Assembly (NCBI GenBank): GCA_032622095.1 | Contig: CP136064.1 | Location: forward strand, 145,033,954-145,097,953 | Reading direction: 5' to 3' | Length of the DNA: 64,000 bases | Origin: Siphonodentalium dalli | Lineage: Eukaryota > Mollusca > Scaphopoda > Gadilida > Siphonodentaliidae | In this document: positions 47,132 to 60,283 of the stretch, piece after piece | How the letters are laid out: every line of letters begins with the position of its first letter | How positions within the stretch are numbered: position 1 is the first letter of the stretch | The notes under the pieces: model-generated | Database searches by the model: none | What the model was told of the DNA's origin: nothing | What the model saw: only the letters and a program-made list of their open reading frames with translations | Position numbers and translations under genes: made by a program

Positions 47132-49816
47132 CAGTGCAATATATTAAACAAATATAAATAGCTACAGCGATCATTACAAGGCCCAGCTGCCACAATTCAC
47201 CAAACTCTCCACCAGATTCTCAGGTTCCCTTTAAAAATACACAAACATGTATAAATGGGATTTAATATATCTATTCTCATAGGAAATTTAACCCTTTTGA
47301 AAATAAAAAAAATGACTCACACCTCCAAGGTGTAAATCTATATATACATATTTTAATGATATATTGCAATTTTTTATATTTAAAAGAAACTTACACTAGG
47401 TGTCCCTTACCGAAATCCCAAGCCCTCGGTAAGCATTCAGGAAGGATTCGAATGCTTACAAATGAAGACTTAAATGAATCCTTATCTCAATCAATGCAAT
47501 GGGCCATGCAGTCAATACAGGCAAAATAAGCACTCGAAACAGAATTTAGCCCTCAATAGGGCCGACTTATTTAAATGAGCTAAGTACTCCCATAAGCACT
47601 CGAAGGCTTATTAAGCCTTCGAGGGTTTAGCTCATTTTAATAAGTCGACCCTATTGAAGGCTTGTTGGTTCCCGTAAGCACTCGAAGGCTAAATAAGACT
47701 TCATAATTTGCATATAAGGCTTCGAGGGCTTATATTTAAGGCTTCGAAGCCTTATATGCAAATGATGAAGGCTTAAATGAAGCCTTACGAACCATGTCTC
47801 GAATCCTTAAATTGGTCCCCGAATGCTAAAGATTATGGTGAAATGATGGCCTGTTTTCATAGAGTTACCTATACTGCATGGAAATGAGGGATAACTCTAT
47901 GCAGGATGCATGGGAATATGGGTGGTGTCATCAAAATTGGATATCCATTCTGGAGATGCTAGAAATAACAAAACAATTATGAAGTGATAACAATTTTATA
48001 TTTGTGAAATGAACAATTTTGAGTATATATGTATATCAAGAATTTATGTTAGCTGTCACTATCATGTCCATTTTTATAATGCAATTTGATTTCTGTACTC
48101 TCAGGCTCCGTGTAGGTCGCCCCTAGCTAATAAATTGTTTAGGATATATGTCAATTACACTGGCGATGCATGCAGTCTCAGTCTTCTTTTCTGGGAGTCG
48201 TTTTCAAATTCTGAAATGAGAAATAGTAAACAAATTTTAAATTATGTTTACATCAGAAATAACTGAAATGATATTATTATGTTTCAGAAAATGAGTTATG
48301 TGAATGATAGTTGTTTGTAAATTTATCAAAATTGTATTGGACTGAATATTAATATTTTTAGCTAGCATTGAACTATTAAAATGCCCAAAAAATGATATTG
48401 GTGATGTTTTTTGTGGATTTAACATCCGATAAACCAACCTTTGAGTGATAATCAGTTTATGATATCATTATGCAGGCATATCCAAAATTGAGATTAGATA
48501 GCTGATTAGATATTCTAAATGTGTGCATTAACTGGAAGGAAATGGTTCAAATAATAAGAAAATAAGATATCCAATTTATAATATAATGCTAGTTTTATAA
48601 TGCTAATTTAACTTACTTTTTGCATTAATGCCCTTTGCTGTCATTTTCTTGTTAAATAGGAAATCATTGGACCAGCGATATGGTTTCATATAGGTTCCTA
48701 TATCAATATTGCTCCTATACAGCCCTTTTAATTCAGATTGTTTGGCTTCGGCAATCTGCTACGGCAACCCTTTATCATGGCCCAGTTTGCTTCAGCAAAT
48801 GGCTTCGGCATTGCCGATTGCCGTAGCCAATTATGAGGGCTGCCTATAGGATATACATCCAACATGGCGGCGCGTCCCGTATCCAATCACGTGATTATAA
48901 GAACGCTCTATATTACTAGTTTTGGAACCCATTGGCTCCCCTGCATTTAAATTACCATAGGTTCAAACAAGACGTGTATATAATGTACTTGTTCAATATG
49001 CCAACATTATCTTCCTCTGAAATTGATGTTACCATGCATATACTAATAATTAATTAATTATGAATAATAAATAGATTATGTACACTGAAAATTCATAAAA
49101 CACCAGAAGTCTACACAACCTTTTTAGTATTTACCCAAATATCAATTCATGCAGTTAATTGTCAACAGATGGAGATTGTCAGTTTAAAAATCAATGCACA
49201 AAATTGAGCAGTTATTTTTAAGTCACAGAAAAATTATGATACCATGTATCTATTTAATGCTGAATTTTTAAAATAACAGTTAAATAGATGGTATAATTAT
49301 TTTCTTTGCTGACCCCAACATTATTTTTGTAACTCCATGCAAATTGTAATGCTGACAATTAATTGACCTGTATCTGTCAGGCAACCTCAGCAAAATTTCA
49401 TATTTTTTGGAGACCTGTCAATTTAAAATGTTATTAACTATAAATTAAATTGCCAGTGATTTATAATACTTAAATTACGAATAAAGTATAAATATAAACA
49501 TCATCCTATATGTTATAATTTGATAAAATAAATGCAAAGTATATACTCACCTGAATTTAAACTATCAGTAAATAATCCTGAATGTGACATAAAGAAAACC
49601 AATATAAACCTTGACTTCCCATTGTGAGCTATATATCCACAGTTTGTGAATTTGAGAAAATTCCATCTGGTCTCAATTTGCATTGAGGGCAAGTCAGGGT
49701 GATTACATAACAGGTACTCATAGACACAGGGTAAAGCAGTTGTCCCAATTAAATAGTAGGATTGATTACAATGTTAAAGTGATTTATTACTGGCAATGAG
49801 ATGAATCAGACTTATA

Positions 49817-49930
49817 CAGGGATGTGGCTAGAGGGTCTCTATTGGGCAAGGGGGTGTTCACCTTGGAATTTCCAACTACATTTCCTCCCTGGCACCAAAC
49901 CCCCAAATTGCACCCTCCCCCTTGGGCTTT
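49817..49930. mobile_element. fragment of the hAT-like MITE (left end)
   Basis: CAGGGATGTGGCTAGAGGGT is identical to the terminus of 62495-63569, followed by ggaatttccaact. No right end found. Confidence 0.6.
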
Positions 49931-50650
49931 GCTTTTTCTCAATTGGTACCTTGGATGATATAGACTAGCTGTTCTGAATTATCAGTGGGCCAACATATCT
50001 TGAGAAAAATATAGAGATCTTGAGAAAATTGCAAAATCTCCTATAAAATTATTTATTGCTTTAGGTTGTCTCAAAATGTTCTTATCCATGACAATTTTCC
50101 TATAGGAAATACGGTCCTATAATTTTCCTAATGTGAATCGTCATTTCCTATATGATTCCTATAGGTTCCTATATGACATTTCCATATGGGGTCCTACAAG
50201 TTGAAAAATTATTAATTATTTAATTAATTTTAATTTATTAAAATTCGGATTAAACCACAATATTTACACCATGTGAAAGCTTGACAAATTCTGAATATTT
50301 TCAAATGTATATTGCCAAACAAATTGTTAAAACTACAAATTTGCCAAATAATTATTAATTTTTCCATATATTTCTCCATGTTGGACTTGGTTAATTTGCA
50401 GCTTCAGATTCAGAACAGTTTTGTATTGAAATATTCTAAGTCGAGCATCGATGGCTAAGAGGCCAACAATATATTGAAGCCTTAATTTGAATGCTGATTT
50501 TATAGTCATATGTCTGGCTGAAGTCTAAATTTTATTAGTTAACAGAAAATGTTAGCCTTCGCCACAAGCCCTCATTTTCCAGAGTGCTTATGTGGGAGAC
50601 CTAAGGATTCGATTCCTTATCGAGTGCTTATACCTGTACTGCATCTTAAT

Positions 50651-50810
50651 CACTCGAGTCCTAAGCGAGTGCATTCGAGTCCTAAGCGAGTGCTTACTGT
50701 GATCGATATAAGCACTCGAGTCCTAAGCGAGTGCTTACTGTGATCGATATAAGCACTCGAGTCCTAAGCGAATGCTTATTGTGATTGACATAAGCACTCG
50801 AATCCTTGGC
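50651..50810. repeat. 41-bp tandem repeat, ~3.5 units
   Basis: The unit contains agcactcgagtcctaagcg and tgcttactgtgatcgatat; starts at 50711, 50752 and 50793 with partial copies before. It is part of the subterminal zone of the nested element. Confidence 0.85.
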
Positions 50811-51014
50811 AAATCCTTGTTGAAGGCTTATTAAGCCTTCATGCTCGGTAAGGGGTATTAATTAACTATATTGTGCTAATTGTCTTCCCCAATAAACAAT
50901 TTTATAAGGCCAATATATTTTCTTTAATGGTACCCCCAAGATCAAAATGAGAGAAAAATATGACTTTAATATCTTTATAGCTAAGACATATTAATTATTC
51001 TATTTTAATTTCAG

Positions 51015-51183
51015 ATTTCACAATTTCTCTTTCAAAGAAGCATGCATTCATGCAAGATTTGGGAAGAAACTGCATCATGACTATATACAGCAGGAAATCA
51101 GCTTGAATTGCAGGGAGTTGAATCAATCTCTCAGTAGCAGTACTGGTAGCTCAACTTATGGCAAAGAAGAAAGAGATTATAGA
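51015..51183 (+). CDS. candidate internal exon, unknown protein
   Basis: tctattttaatttcag precedes and GTGAGT follows a 169-nt segment open in one frame (56 codons). The reading includes FHNFSFKEACIHARFGKK, a central QQEISLNCRELNQSL and a Ser-rich stretch before YGKEERDYR. Both splice sites fit consensus well. Joined by consensus rules to the next acceptor at 52341 it would stop after one codon. Not recognised. It lies inside the CCCTTACCGAAA element, downstream of the nested element, so it may be the 3' part of that element's gene. Confidence 0.4.
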
Positions 51184-52341
51184 GTGAGTTATACAAATGT
51201 GTGAAATGCCAAATTATTAAAACATGGATTGCAAAAATGATTCTTATACAGGATTTAATTATTTCCTTTAACATTGAAAGTTTTCACAGTTAAATTGCAA
51301 AAGTTTGAGGCAGCTAGGACAGTATCATCAGTATACATGTGCATGCAGTAAATTAGGAGTCTGAATGCATATGACTGAATGCATGGTCTTTAGTAATTTG
51401 TAAAACTTTAATCTTAAAGACCCAACATATATATCCATGATGCCATTACTTTTAATTTATATGAATGCATATAAACAATTTAAGAGCTCATCTGGGCCAA
51501 TTTGAAAGTTATATTGGATCAATTCTTAACAAATTAATTAAGTTACACAATTTCTCCCCCCCCCCCCCCCACCCCGGGCCTCCCCCCAGGAATCTTCCAA
51601 TATTTCGAATTTAAACTAACAGAAAGGACTAAATCAGATTAATAAAATAGATTCATAAAAATAACAAACAAGTCCAATTACACTGTGGCTTACTGGAAAT
51701 GGTTCAAGGTGACTGAGAGACTTCCTCAAAGTATATGCTGTGAAAAACTGTGAATAGGAAATGTGCCATTATGCAAGGACCATGCAGATATGCTGCAGGG
51801 CAAGATAACTTATTTGGTTTTAGTAGTTACAGCTTGTGCCCCTTTGTGTTCTAACTATACTATATTTCGGTCAAAATTAGACAATTTCTGCTGGGCCATC
51901 ACCCCAGGATTTCTGAATAAAAGGGTCAACTGGGCCTGATTTTCAGGAAGGTGGGTGGGAATCATGATCGATTATATGAGCGTACTAGTATAGCGACAGC
52001 TTGTACCACTTCTATGTGCTCTAATTATATGATATTTTTGTTAAAACTGCAGAATTTCTTCCATATGCCATTTGCCCCCAAGATTTCTGAAGTGGTCAAT
52101 GGGGATCAACTGGGTCTTATTTTATGGAAAACAGGTAGGAATAATGATAATATTGGCATATAGTTGTGTTATTTCAAAAATATGTTTTTTTAAATTTAAG
52201 CTAGCATTGGATTGCAAATAACGCATATTGGCAGAATTGCTATTTGCATCCATTGGAGATTAGACACTCATTCAGTAATAGTATGCCTAGATTCAACGTT
52301 ATAATTCAAATTTTAAACATATTTTTTATTTCTCTTTGCAG

Positions 52342-52470
52342 GAATAAGTCAGTACAATTAAACCGAGGAAGACCAGAATAGAGAATCATGTACATATATT
52401 CGTGATTTAGATAAAGTAATCGATGAAATGTTACAGATGTTTAGTATAAATGTTATTTTTCCAATTAAAA
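52342..52470 (+). other. candidate last exon and poly(A) signal
   Basis: tttttatttctctttgcag (acceptor) is followed by GAATAA, giving an immediate stop in phase with 51015-51183. attaaa at 52464-52469 could be the cleavage signal. Confidence 0.3.
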
Positions 52471-52949
52471 GTTATCAAGTTATCAATTTGAAAATTACTG
52501 TATTTCATTAAAAACTTGATGAAGGATTATATATACACCCGTGGTACACAAATATGGACCCTATAGAATAAATTGTGAGTACATGTGCATGTTTATTTAC
52601 TACTAGCCTATACTATATTAGCTGGAATTTATTATTTCAACCTTAGTGCTCACAAATCATTAAAATTAAGTGCTTGAGCACTAAGGCAAGCACTAGTGAT
52701 ATGTAAATTAGATTAGTGCTCGAGCACTAAGCTTAGTGCTCGAGCACTAAGCTCATGAATATTTCACCCAAATAGAAGACTAAGGAAGCACGAAGGTAGT
52801 GCTTGAGCATTAAGAAGCACTAAGATTAGCATTCACTTTCCCTATTAGGCATTTCACCTAATGATTATTGTTAGTGATATCTTAGTGATTTTCCTCCAGC
52901 ATTCAATCACTAAGGAAGCACTAAGATATCACTAAGATTTCGGTAAGGG

Positions 52950-55588
52950 AGGGCACTGTTATTGGCATCTATGCTGGAGACTCATCTATTTATCTGTGAT
53001 TTTAGTGAATCCTATGCTCCATGACATTTGCTGGTCATGTTGGATGTAATTGATGTGGATTTTGTGGCTTCCAGTCATTTTGATAGCCATTTTGGCAGCT
53101 ATTTCTGGGCCTGTGTTGCTGTTGTTTGGTTTACACCCAGCCTATTATTTCCACTTCTAATGTTACATATACTCAGACGTTAATGTGACATTTCCATACA
53201 CAGATGTTCATGTTATGGTCGTACATGTATGTAAGACAACATGTGGTATCCAGAACCATGCTGGACACCATCTTTAATTATAAAGTTCCCCAAAAAGATT
53301 TTTTCTTGGATTTTGGATAGGTTAATCTACAGTGTTCTCCACATCGAATTACACCAAAATCGCTTTAGTAACAATTATTCCGGGTTTGGTCCCGAAATTG
53401 CTAAATCGACTAGATTATGCTGGGACTGCGGGATTCCAGGAGACTGATGAAGTTTGTGAAAGTACGGAATAATGTTAACAGAGTTACTCCACATCTGTCA
53501 CTCATCGCATTCACATCCATATGTTGTAAAGATGAAAATAAACTGCATGTTTATTCTAGTAATATTGTCTTCCTGTTAATAGCTTCTGGTATCATCACAT
53601 TAGTCGTAGATGGTCTATTGCACAGACGCGTTAATATGATTAGATAATACAAGATCCATTGACAATCCATATCTGTATGTAGTCCAAGTTTCCTTCGAAA
53701 AAGTGACAAAAAATCACGCCACTGGATCTGGGCATAAAGTCTGATATAGAAAGATATATACATGGGACTTTGACGTAAAACGGCATTATCCCAACCGATT
53801 TCACTATGTTGAAGGAAACTTGGACTAATCTGTATAATTTTTTTTTCTCCAGATTGTTCCGTATCTTCACTCTTGATACACTCAAGATGATTTGATTCGA
53901 GATTCAATGCAATTTTGAATATTTTCCCTGTTTAAATTTGAGATTTGATTCTAAATGGAAATCCCCTGATTCACAGGGCCCTAACCTTTACTCTATTATG
54001 CACTATGTTATATCGTTTCGCTTGTTGTGTGAAAGTCAAAACAAAATGCTGATATGAACCTATTATTAAATACGGTCACTAAATGGTGGACAGTATAGCG
54101 GGTTTGAAGATAGCCCTAATTAGCATGCTGTTTTCTTATACATTCACCAATCTGTTAGTGTGAGCTTTTCTATTGCATAACTCCCTTGCTTTGTTAGGTG
54201 ATATGCTGCACTCTCCATAGTTTTCTCTTGTTTTATTACAATGTATCTATTTCTTTGTTAAAGTTTTGTGTGTGTAGCTTTACAGTTATCCCTCCTTGGT
54301 TGATTTATTTAGTTTGTTTACAACTTTCCCCCAAAATTCTTTATTTTTACCAGTAGTTTTTCAGTGTGTTCATATGTAACTTTCGCAATCACAAATTTTA
54401 CTATTAGTCATAGATATAACATGCCAGTTTCTCCATACTGATAACATGAATACTACAGTTATAACACTCTTCTATGCTTTCTTTATTTACTCTCTCAATA
54501 TTAAAGTACCAAGAAACAGTTTAATGAAATTCATTTAGTACTTGTGAGCAATGTGATACCATATTGGTGATAAGAGGCCAATCGGTGCAGTGATCAATGA
54601 TATATTTTGTATTGAATAGCAGGCTTGATACCCATGACATTTATTTTGTCAGTACATGTATTTGTTTATTTCAGATATTGGGAGAGAATTTATAACTATG
54701 GTTAAAGTGACATATAATCTTCAGGATTAACATTTGTTTTACTTGTGTTGCATTTCCGGCATCAAAATAAGCTGATAAATCATATGTCATATTCATGGAC
54801 AGATATTATGTTCTCCAGAGAGACGTAACAGTAGATATAAAATATTACATCTAACTGATTTTTTAGTCAGCACGTAAGTTCTCCAGCATGTCTTATTTAG
54901 GCTTGAAGGTTAAATGCTGCTTTAGTTGACAAACATATCTACTCATTTGTGATGCTATGTGATCTGAAATTTGTTACTTGATATGTTACAGTTTTACTGA
55001 ACCCGAGACCACCTGACCCTATGTATTGCAGCTTCACTTTGAAAACCTTGTCATTTTGAACTGTTGAGAACTGATAATATATCATAGACTTTTGTGTTAT
55101 ATCAATAAGTAGATAGATTTCTTTGTGGATATGTATTTTACTATTTTATGACTTGATTGTGTCATGAATATCAATCATTTTGTGTTTGATTTTAAATATG
55201 CATGTTAGGCTCTAAGCATGTGAATTTTTTGCACTGGAAGAAATTTTAGAAAATTACTTCTCAACGGAAACTTCAGCCTGAAATGGTATGGTTGCCTCTT
55301 TACAAAAGTTATTTCTGACAGTTATACTTTATACCAAACATGTAATAAACCCAGTTATGGCTTCTGCCATTTCTAAACTCTTAAAATTTTAAGATGATTG
55401 CCCGTATAGTTTGGGATTTTACCATCTGATAGATTGTTGCTCTCTTTTTTTAATCATTCAAAACTTCTCATCCAATTTTGCACAAAATTATTTGACATGT
55501 CTATAAAGATGGTTCACTTATTACACTGAAAAGTGATAAATATAGGCTAGAAACTTATCCAATTGAACTTTGACTGTATTTTATTGAT
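52950..55588. other. spacer, no gene seen
   Basis: AT-rich. The overlapping frames at 53241-53907 on both strands have no recognised motif or splice context. Confidence 0.5.
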
Positions 55589-55599
55589 CATAATTTCAC

Positions 55600-55668
55600 G
55601 GTCTCGTGCAGAAAAGGGCTAGCTCCCTTCTTTGTTAGCACTGAGTTAGCCCCTTTCTGCATGAGACC
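55600..55668. repeat. 69-bp hairpin
   Basis: The arms ggtctcgtgcagaaaagggc and gcccctttctgcatgagacc (26 bp each with mismatches) surround a 17-bp loop region. Confidence 0.8.
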
Positions 55669-55888
55669 CTCGATTTGTCAATTATATACAGAGCAAGACT
55701 GCTGCTGGGTCTGATAAGTGATCATTGCAGAGTCGCTGGAGTAAGGATACAATTATAGCAAAGACTTGAGTGCTATCCTTGTTCCCGCTGATCAAGAGCA
55801 ATATTTGCTATCAAGACCCAATACCAGTGCAGCCCTGTATTTATTACATGCCCCAAATGTTTACTAGTAATATGTCAAAACAAAACAA

Positions 55889-56329
55889 ATATTAGCCATG
55901 TGTAATATGTAACTTGTAACATGTGTTAATATGGCATTGCTATGGAGATGCACTTGACAGAAGAAGTCATTTTATGGTGCCAAGCCTACCCATTTATTCA
56001 TATGAGGTGCAACATGTAAGAAAACATGCAACCAATAGTCGGTGGTCACCACAAGCTGGGAGCACCGTTTAATAGGCTTCAATCTAAGTATAAGCTCTTG
56101 CCTCCAGGAAATCCCACTATTTGAATAGCATTTACCACTCATTCAGTTAATAGAAGATTGTATTATTCTACAAGTTTTGTATGCTTGAAGGTGGGCACAA
56201 AACGTCTACAAATTGTTTGACTGTGTAAGTGCAGGCGGAATGGTTACTTGAGTCAGGTGGCTTTCGTTGGCAATGGTAACACATGTTACAAGTTACACAT
56301 ACGTTTGGCTATAAAATCTGGCTAATATT
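55889..56329. mobile_element. ~440-bp foldback MITE
   Basis: The left arm has aatattagccatgtgtaat and gtaacttgtaacatgtgtta; the inverse is at 56276-56329 (taacacatgttacaagttac ... ggctaatatt). The interior is non-coding. Confidence 0.65.
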
Positions 56330-57119
56330 ATTCAGACAATCATTCTTGCAATGGTTTTGAAGTACATACATTTGCAATTCCAGATAACTAGTCTTAATTT
56401 CTTAAAACATGCCATTAGGGAGAATTGATGATCGATGTCACATTGATCTTTCAAAAACTTATTGCTCATGAAGGAAGCAGTTTATTTTCTGAGAATATAA
56501 ATACAGGTGCTGGTGGGTGTGTAATAAAATGTCTGACCATAACTTTCATATTTTGACTTTGTTTTTCAAATAATAATAACAAGCTAAAAACAAATAATAA
56601 TAACAAGCTTTATGTTCTTAGCATGCTGATATTGACTTTTGCTAAACTTTTACATGATTAAAAATATATGGAGAAAATTATGCTTTCTTATAAACATTAC
56701 TCTGCATATTTATAAAATGCTTGCCTACAAAATAGCGGAAAATTACCGTAACGTAGATCATTGTATCTACATTCGAAGCTACAGTGAAATCGCGTTTTGT
56801 TATTTCACAGGTTCTGATATTTCACTGTAGCTCACTGACTTAACTACCAGGAACACACACATGTGGCCAAGATAGAGTGATCAGTGCATGTACAGTGTAC
56901 ACTGTCCACTTGCCAATCAACAACGACAAATTTATGATGCCAGTTGATCAATCGATAATTCTACAACGTGTCAATTTCACATTTAGGCCTAGGCTCTTTC
57001 CTGTTTGTAAACACTGACACACACTCTTTCATCATGGACGTAAATTAGATACATCAAACATGGCTGCTTTAATTAAGTAGAGTTTATAATTTAACTGAAC
57101 AAGAGTTAATTTAGCTAAG

Positions 57120-57480
57120 TTGAATAAGGGCCATATACGAATGATGGGTTCATATTTGGTATTACGGTCCTTGGGTGCCTTGGTTTCAGTGTGTTCAAAT
57201 GAGTTCACTGGATCAAATGTGGGCAGAGCCAGGGACATAACTCCAAAACAAAACATGTATTTTTTAGATTGAACTACTTGCTCAATTTAGCCAAAAAGAA
57301 AACAATGAAAATCTTTCTACTTTTTGTTTTAAAAATAGGTGCCATTATAACATCCATTGGGCTACCCGAATCACCACACCAAATTTGGTTGAAATCAGTC
57401 CAATCTGGGAGAAAATCAGGAACGGACGGATCATCCTTGCCATTTGAAGTGTCAAACACCCATATTACGTTGTTATTTCA
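57120..57480. mobile_element. dispersed repeat related to 16003-17040
   Basis: It shares gatgggttcatatttggta, gtccttgggtg, gttcactggatcaaatgtg and agccagggacataactcc with the earlier copy, then continues with accaaatttggttgaaatcag. Confidence 0.55.
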
Positions 57481-58399
57481 CATTTTCCAATGAAACTATA
57501 AATTTCTTTGACAAGTCATGACTTTCACTATCAACAATAAGCTTAATAAGCCAACACATGCCACTCTCTTTCATGTGCTATGTGGTGGTAATTACAGATG
57601 TTTTTATCTGACACTGTTTGATAAACAAATAAGAGAAATATTGGGAGAATAGTTACTTGTGTCATTCATTTCAATTTAAATGAGCTTAATGTTTGTTCTA
57701 TGCAGTTGTATACCTGCCAGATGTTACAATATTATTTATATACATGTAGGCTATTAACTCGTTTTCAGCTATGCTAATGATATGTCTTATTTATTATGCT
57801 GATAATTTCAAGGAACAATTATCAGGGGTGCAATGCTGCCCAGATAGCATGACATGGTTGGGCCAACGTTGGCACAACCAACATCTGAATGGTTGGGCCA
57901 ACGTAGGGCAACCAACGTTGGGCCAACGTAATTTTGCTCATTGGGTCAACGTTGGGCCAACGTGTTGGGCCTACGTTGGGCCGACGTGGACGATATATAG
58001 AGAGCGTTGGCCCAACGTTGGGCCAACGTTGATATCCAGAATACATGGTTGGCATAACGTTGGCCCAACGTTGGAAACTAAACCATTTGGTTGGCATAAC
58101 GTTGACCCAACGGAGGGACAACGTTGGGAACTCAAACTAAATTGGTTGGCATAACGTTGGGGATTATTTGTTTTTGGCATCCAATAATCCGTTCATAATT
58201 TAGTTACCACCGTCAGCCACCATGTCACTATCAGATGCAAGTTTGTGAGAAACTACTATGCATGTTAATAAGTATTACCCGCTATAACTTATATGTACGC
58301 CGGGCAAACATTCAGAACTTTGTGATTCCGAGAAAAATATTGGAAAAATAATTAATTAATTTTACACAAAAGAGTAGTTTCTCACAAACGTAAACCTAC

Positions 58400-58610
58400 C
58401 TCGGATAGCGACCCGATGACCGATGGTGGCATCTAAAGAGCGAACAAATCCTTGAATTCCAAATTGAAGAAACTGAATCCTTTATTTGCTAAAATCAATA
58501 CCAGCAGCAACACTGAACGAGAACCAGAACAAAGCGCGCAATATGAAAAGCAGACACCTGATCCGTTGTGCACGCGCGTATAGTTTGACGTCAGAGCTTT
58601 CTACGTCATC
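58400..58610 (-). promoter_or_regulatory. CRE-like sites and a possible first exon
   Basis: On the minus strand TGACGTA (58608-58602) and a perfect TGACGTCA (58593-58586) precede a GC-rich patch. An ATG at 58432 in good context then opens MPPSVIGSLSE, ending at a GAG/GTAGGT donor (58400/58399). This is the layout of a CREB-type promoter with a short coding first exon, inside the repeat element. No following exon was found. It could be the remnant 5' end of a transposase gene or a captured host promoter. Confidence 0.35.
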
Positions 58611-58822
58611 TACGTTGGCATTACGTTGGGCCAACGATATACCAACCGACAACATCCAGCGTGTTTTATGACATATCGTAGCATATATATTGTGTCAGCA
58701 ATGTTTTATTGTACGTTTAATTGTTTACGGAACATACAGCATATCGTTGAGATTTATATCACATGTATGTACGCTACATATGCAATTGGACTATTATGAA
58801 GCTGTAATTGGCCGTTGGCATG

Positions 58823-59285
58823 TTCGCGTTGGCCCAACGTTGGACCAACGTTATAATTCCAACGGTTGGGAGAAATAGGCCAACGTTGGGTCAACGAAGG
58901 GCCAACAACGTCAACACAACCGATGCATGTGCTGCAGTAAATTCCGTTGTCACGTTCGCGTTGGCCCAACGTTGGACCAACGTTATAATTCCAACGGTTG
59001 GGATGAATTGGCCTACGTTGGATCAACGAAGGACCAACGTCAACCCGACCGATGTGCTGCGGTAAATTTCGTTGGCAGGTTCGCGTTGGCCCAACGTTGG
59101 ATCAGCGTTGTAATTCCAACGGTTGGGAGGAATAGGCCTACGTTGGGCCAACGAAGGGCCAACAACGTCAACCAAACCAATAAATTACGTTGGTATATTC
59201 GCGTTGGCCCAACGTTGGCCCAACTTTATAATTCCAACGGTTGGGAGGAATACGTTGGGCCAACGAAGGGCCAACAACGTCAACC
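58823..59285. repeat. tandem array of ~118-132-bp units (four copies)
   Basis: Unit starts (ttcgcgttggcccaacgttgg) are at 58823, 58955, 59080 and 59198. Each unit holds aattccaacggttggga and gggccaacaacgtcaac. A fifth related unit is at 60300-60425, beyond an inserted ~1-kb segment. Confidence 0.85.
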
Positions 59286-59879
59286 ATGAATTCCACGAAA
59301 AGGCGGCCATGGATACCGATAATGGGTATTTGCATCATTGTCATGTCATCGGGGAATGTTGTTGCTTCTTCTGTATTTCATTATTACTATCCAATGAATA
59401 TATTTTTGGAATGGTCATTGCCCTCACTATACAATCTCTTAAACACCAGATAGTGTGTGACTGGGGATCAATGATGCGCGCATGCGCAATCAACGCATAT
59501 TTTCATGTTTTGCCAAATAAGGTCAAATGAACCAAAATATAATTTTCAAGCAGCTCAATGGTCATTCTAGGTTAATAGTGGGGCATGTGTGGAAATGTTA
59601 TTTTTGTCACATTTCCCATATCACAATCTGCCTCAATTACCATAGTATCCCCTTTTTGCACATATATTTTAGTAAAATGACGGTTTAACCCCTACCAACA
59701 ACCCGTTTCTAAGGTAAAAACAGTCGCATAGCAACCGTTGCCATGGAAAGTATTTTCGTGATTGCCCCCATATCTGAAAATAATACGTGGGACCTAATAT
59801 ACAAATGTGCCAAGTTTTATGCTTTTATGACAATGTCCGCATTTGTTACACAAAAAACTATACCTAAAAAAATCGCACG

Positions 59880-60283
59880 GTGATTCCGTCACGCCCGTTG
59901 TGTGATTCCGTCACGGCGAACAAACCGAGTTAACTAGTAATATACACATAAGTGTGTGACAATGCGGCTTTTTTCTGCAAGTATAATGTATCTACTTTAC
60001 TAATTGGGAACTTTTTCCAGGTCAGCTTGGCTGAATGAGCAGGGTTCTTCAATAGTACGGACCTACCCTCATATTGATGGCACTTTTTTGGTGATTCCGT
60101 CACGGACACAATTTGACCCAGAGTGAGATGATACTTAAATACACATATAGTTGTATATAATCAAACAACTTTGTATAGTATGTACAATGTTTTTTATTTT
60201 AAGCGGTACCCTACTGGTCATAATTTTAGATTTTATAGGCCACAGAAAAGTGAAATTCCGTAAAATTTGGTGATTCCGTCACG
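59880..60283. repeat. four copies of GTGATTCCGTCACG
   Basis: Exact copies at 59880-59893, 59902-59915, 60091-60104 and 60270-60283, with a degenerate one at 60250. The ends of the word are complementary (GTGA...TCAC, or CGTGAC...GTCACG with flanking bases), so it may be a protein-binding site. It lies in the segment that interrupts the 118-132-bp array. Confidence 0.8.

Larger units (their letters stand above)
47404..50854. mobile_element. nested TIR element, CCCTTACCGA termini, AAGGCTT/CACTCGAG repeats
   Basis: CCCTTACCGA at 47404 and TCGGTAAGGG ending at 50854 are flanked by GT on both sides. The terminal 10 bases equal those of the surrounding element, but the subterminal repeats differ. 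Here they are aggcttattaagcct, ataagcactcgaaggct and palindromes such as gcttcgaagc (47440-47830), plus a 41-bp tandem array at 50651-50810. No coding sequence recognised. Confidence 0.7.
44974..52949. mobile_element. 8.0-kb TIR element, CCCTTACCGAAA termini, CACTAAG repeats
   Basis: CCCTTACCGAAA starts at 44974 and its inverse ends at 52949; AG stands on both sides (a possible 2-bp duplication). Both ends hold clusters of subterminal repeats around the palindrome CTTAGTGCTCGAGCACTAAG and its fragments (45000-45330; 52640-52940). A second element (47404-50854) sits inside. Without it the element is ~4.5 kb and contains a splice-flanked open exon near its right end (51015-51183). The transposase family is not recognised. 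Confidence 0.7.

Noticed and set aside
59241-59453. Receptor-like hydrophobic frame
   Set aside because: It overlaps a competing frame, sits inside a repeat element, and lacks any further transmembrane or family motif.
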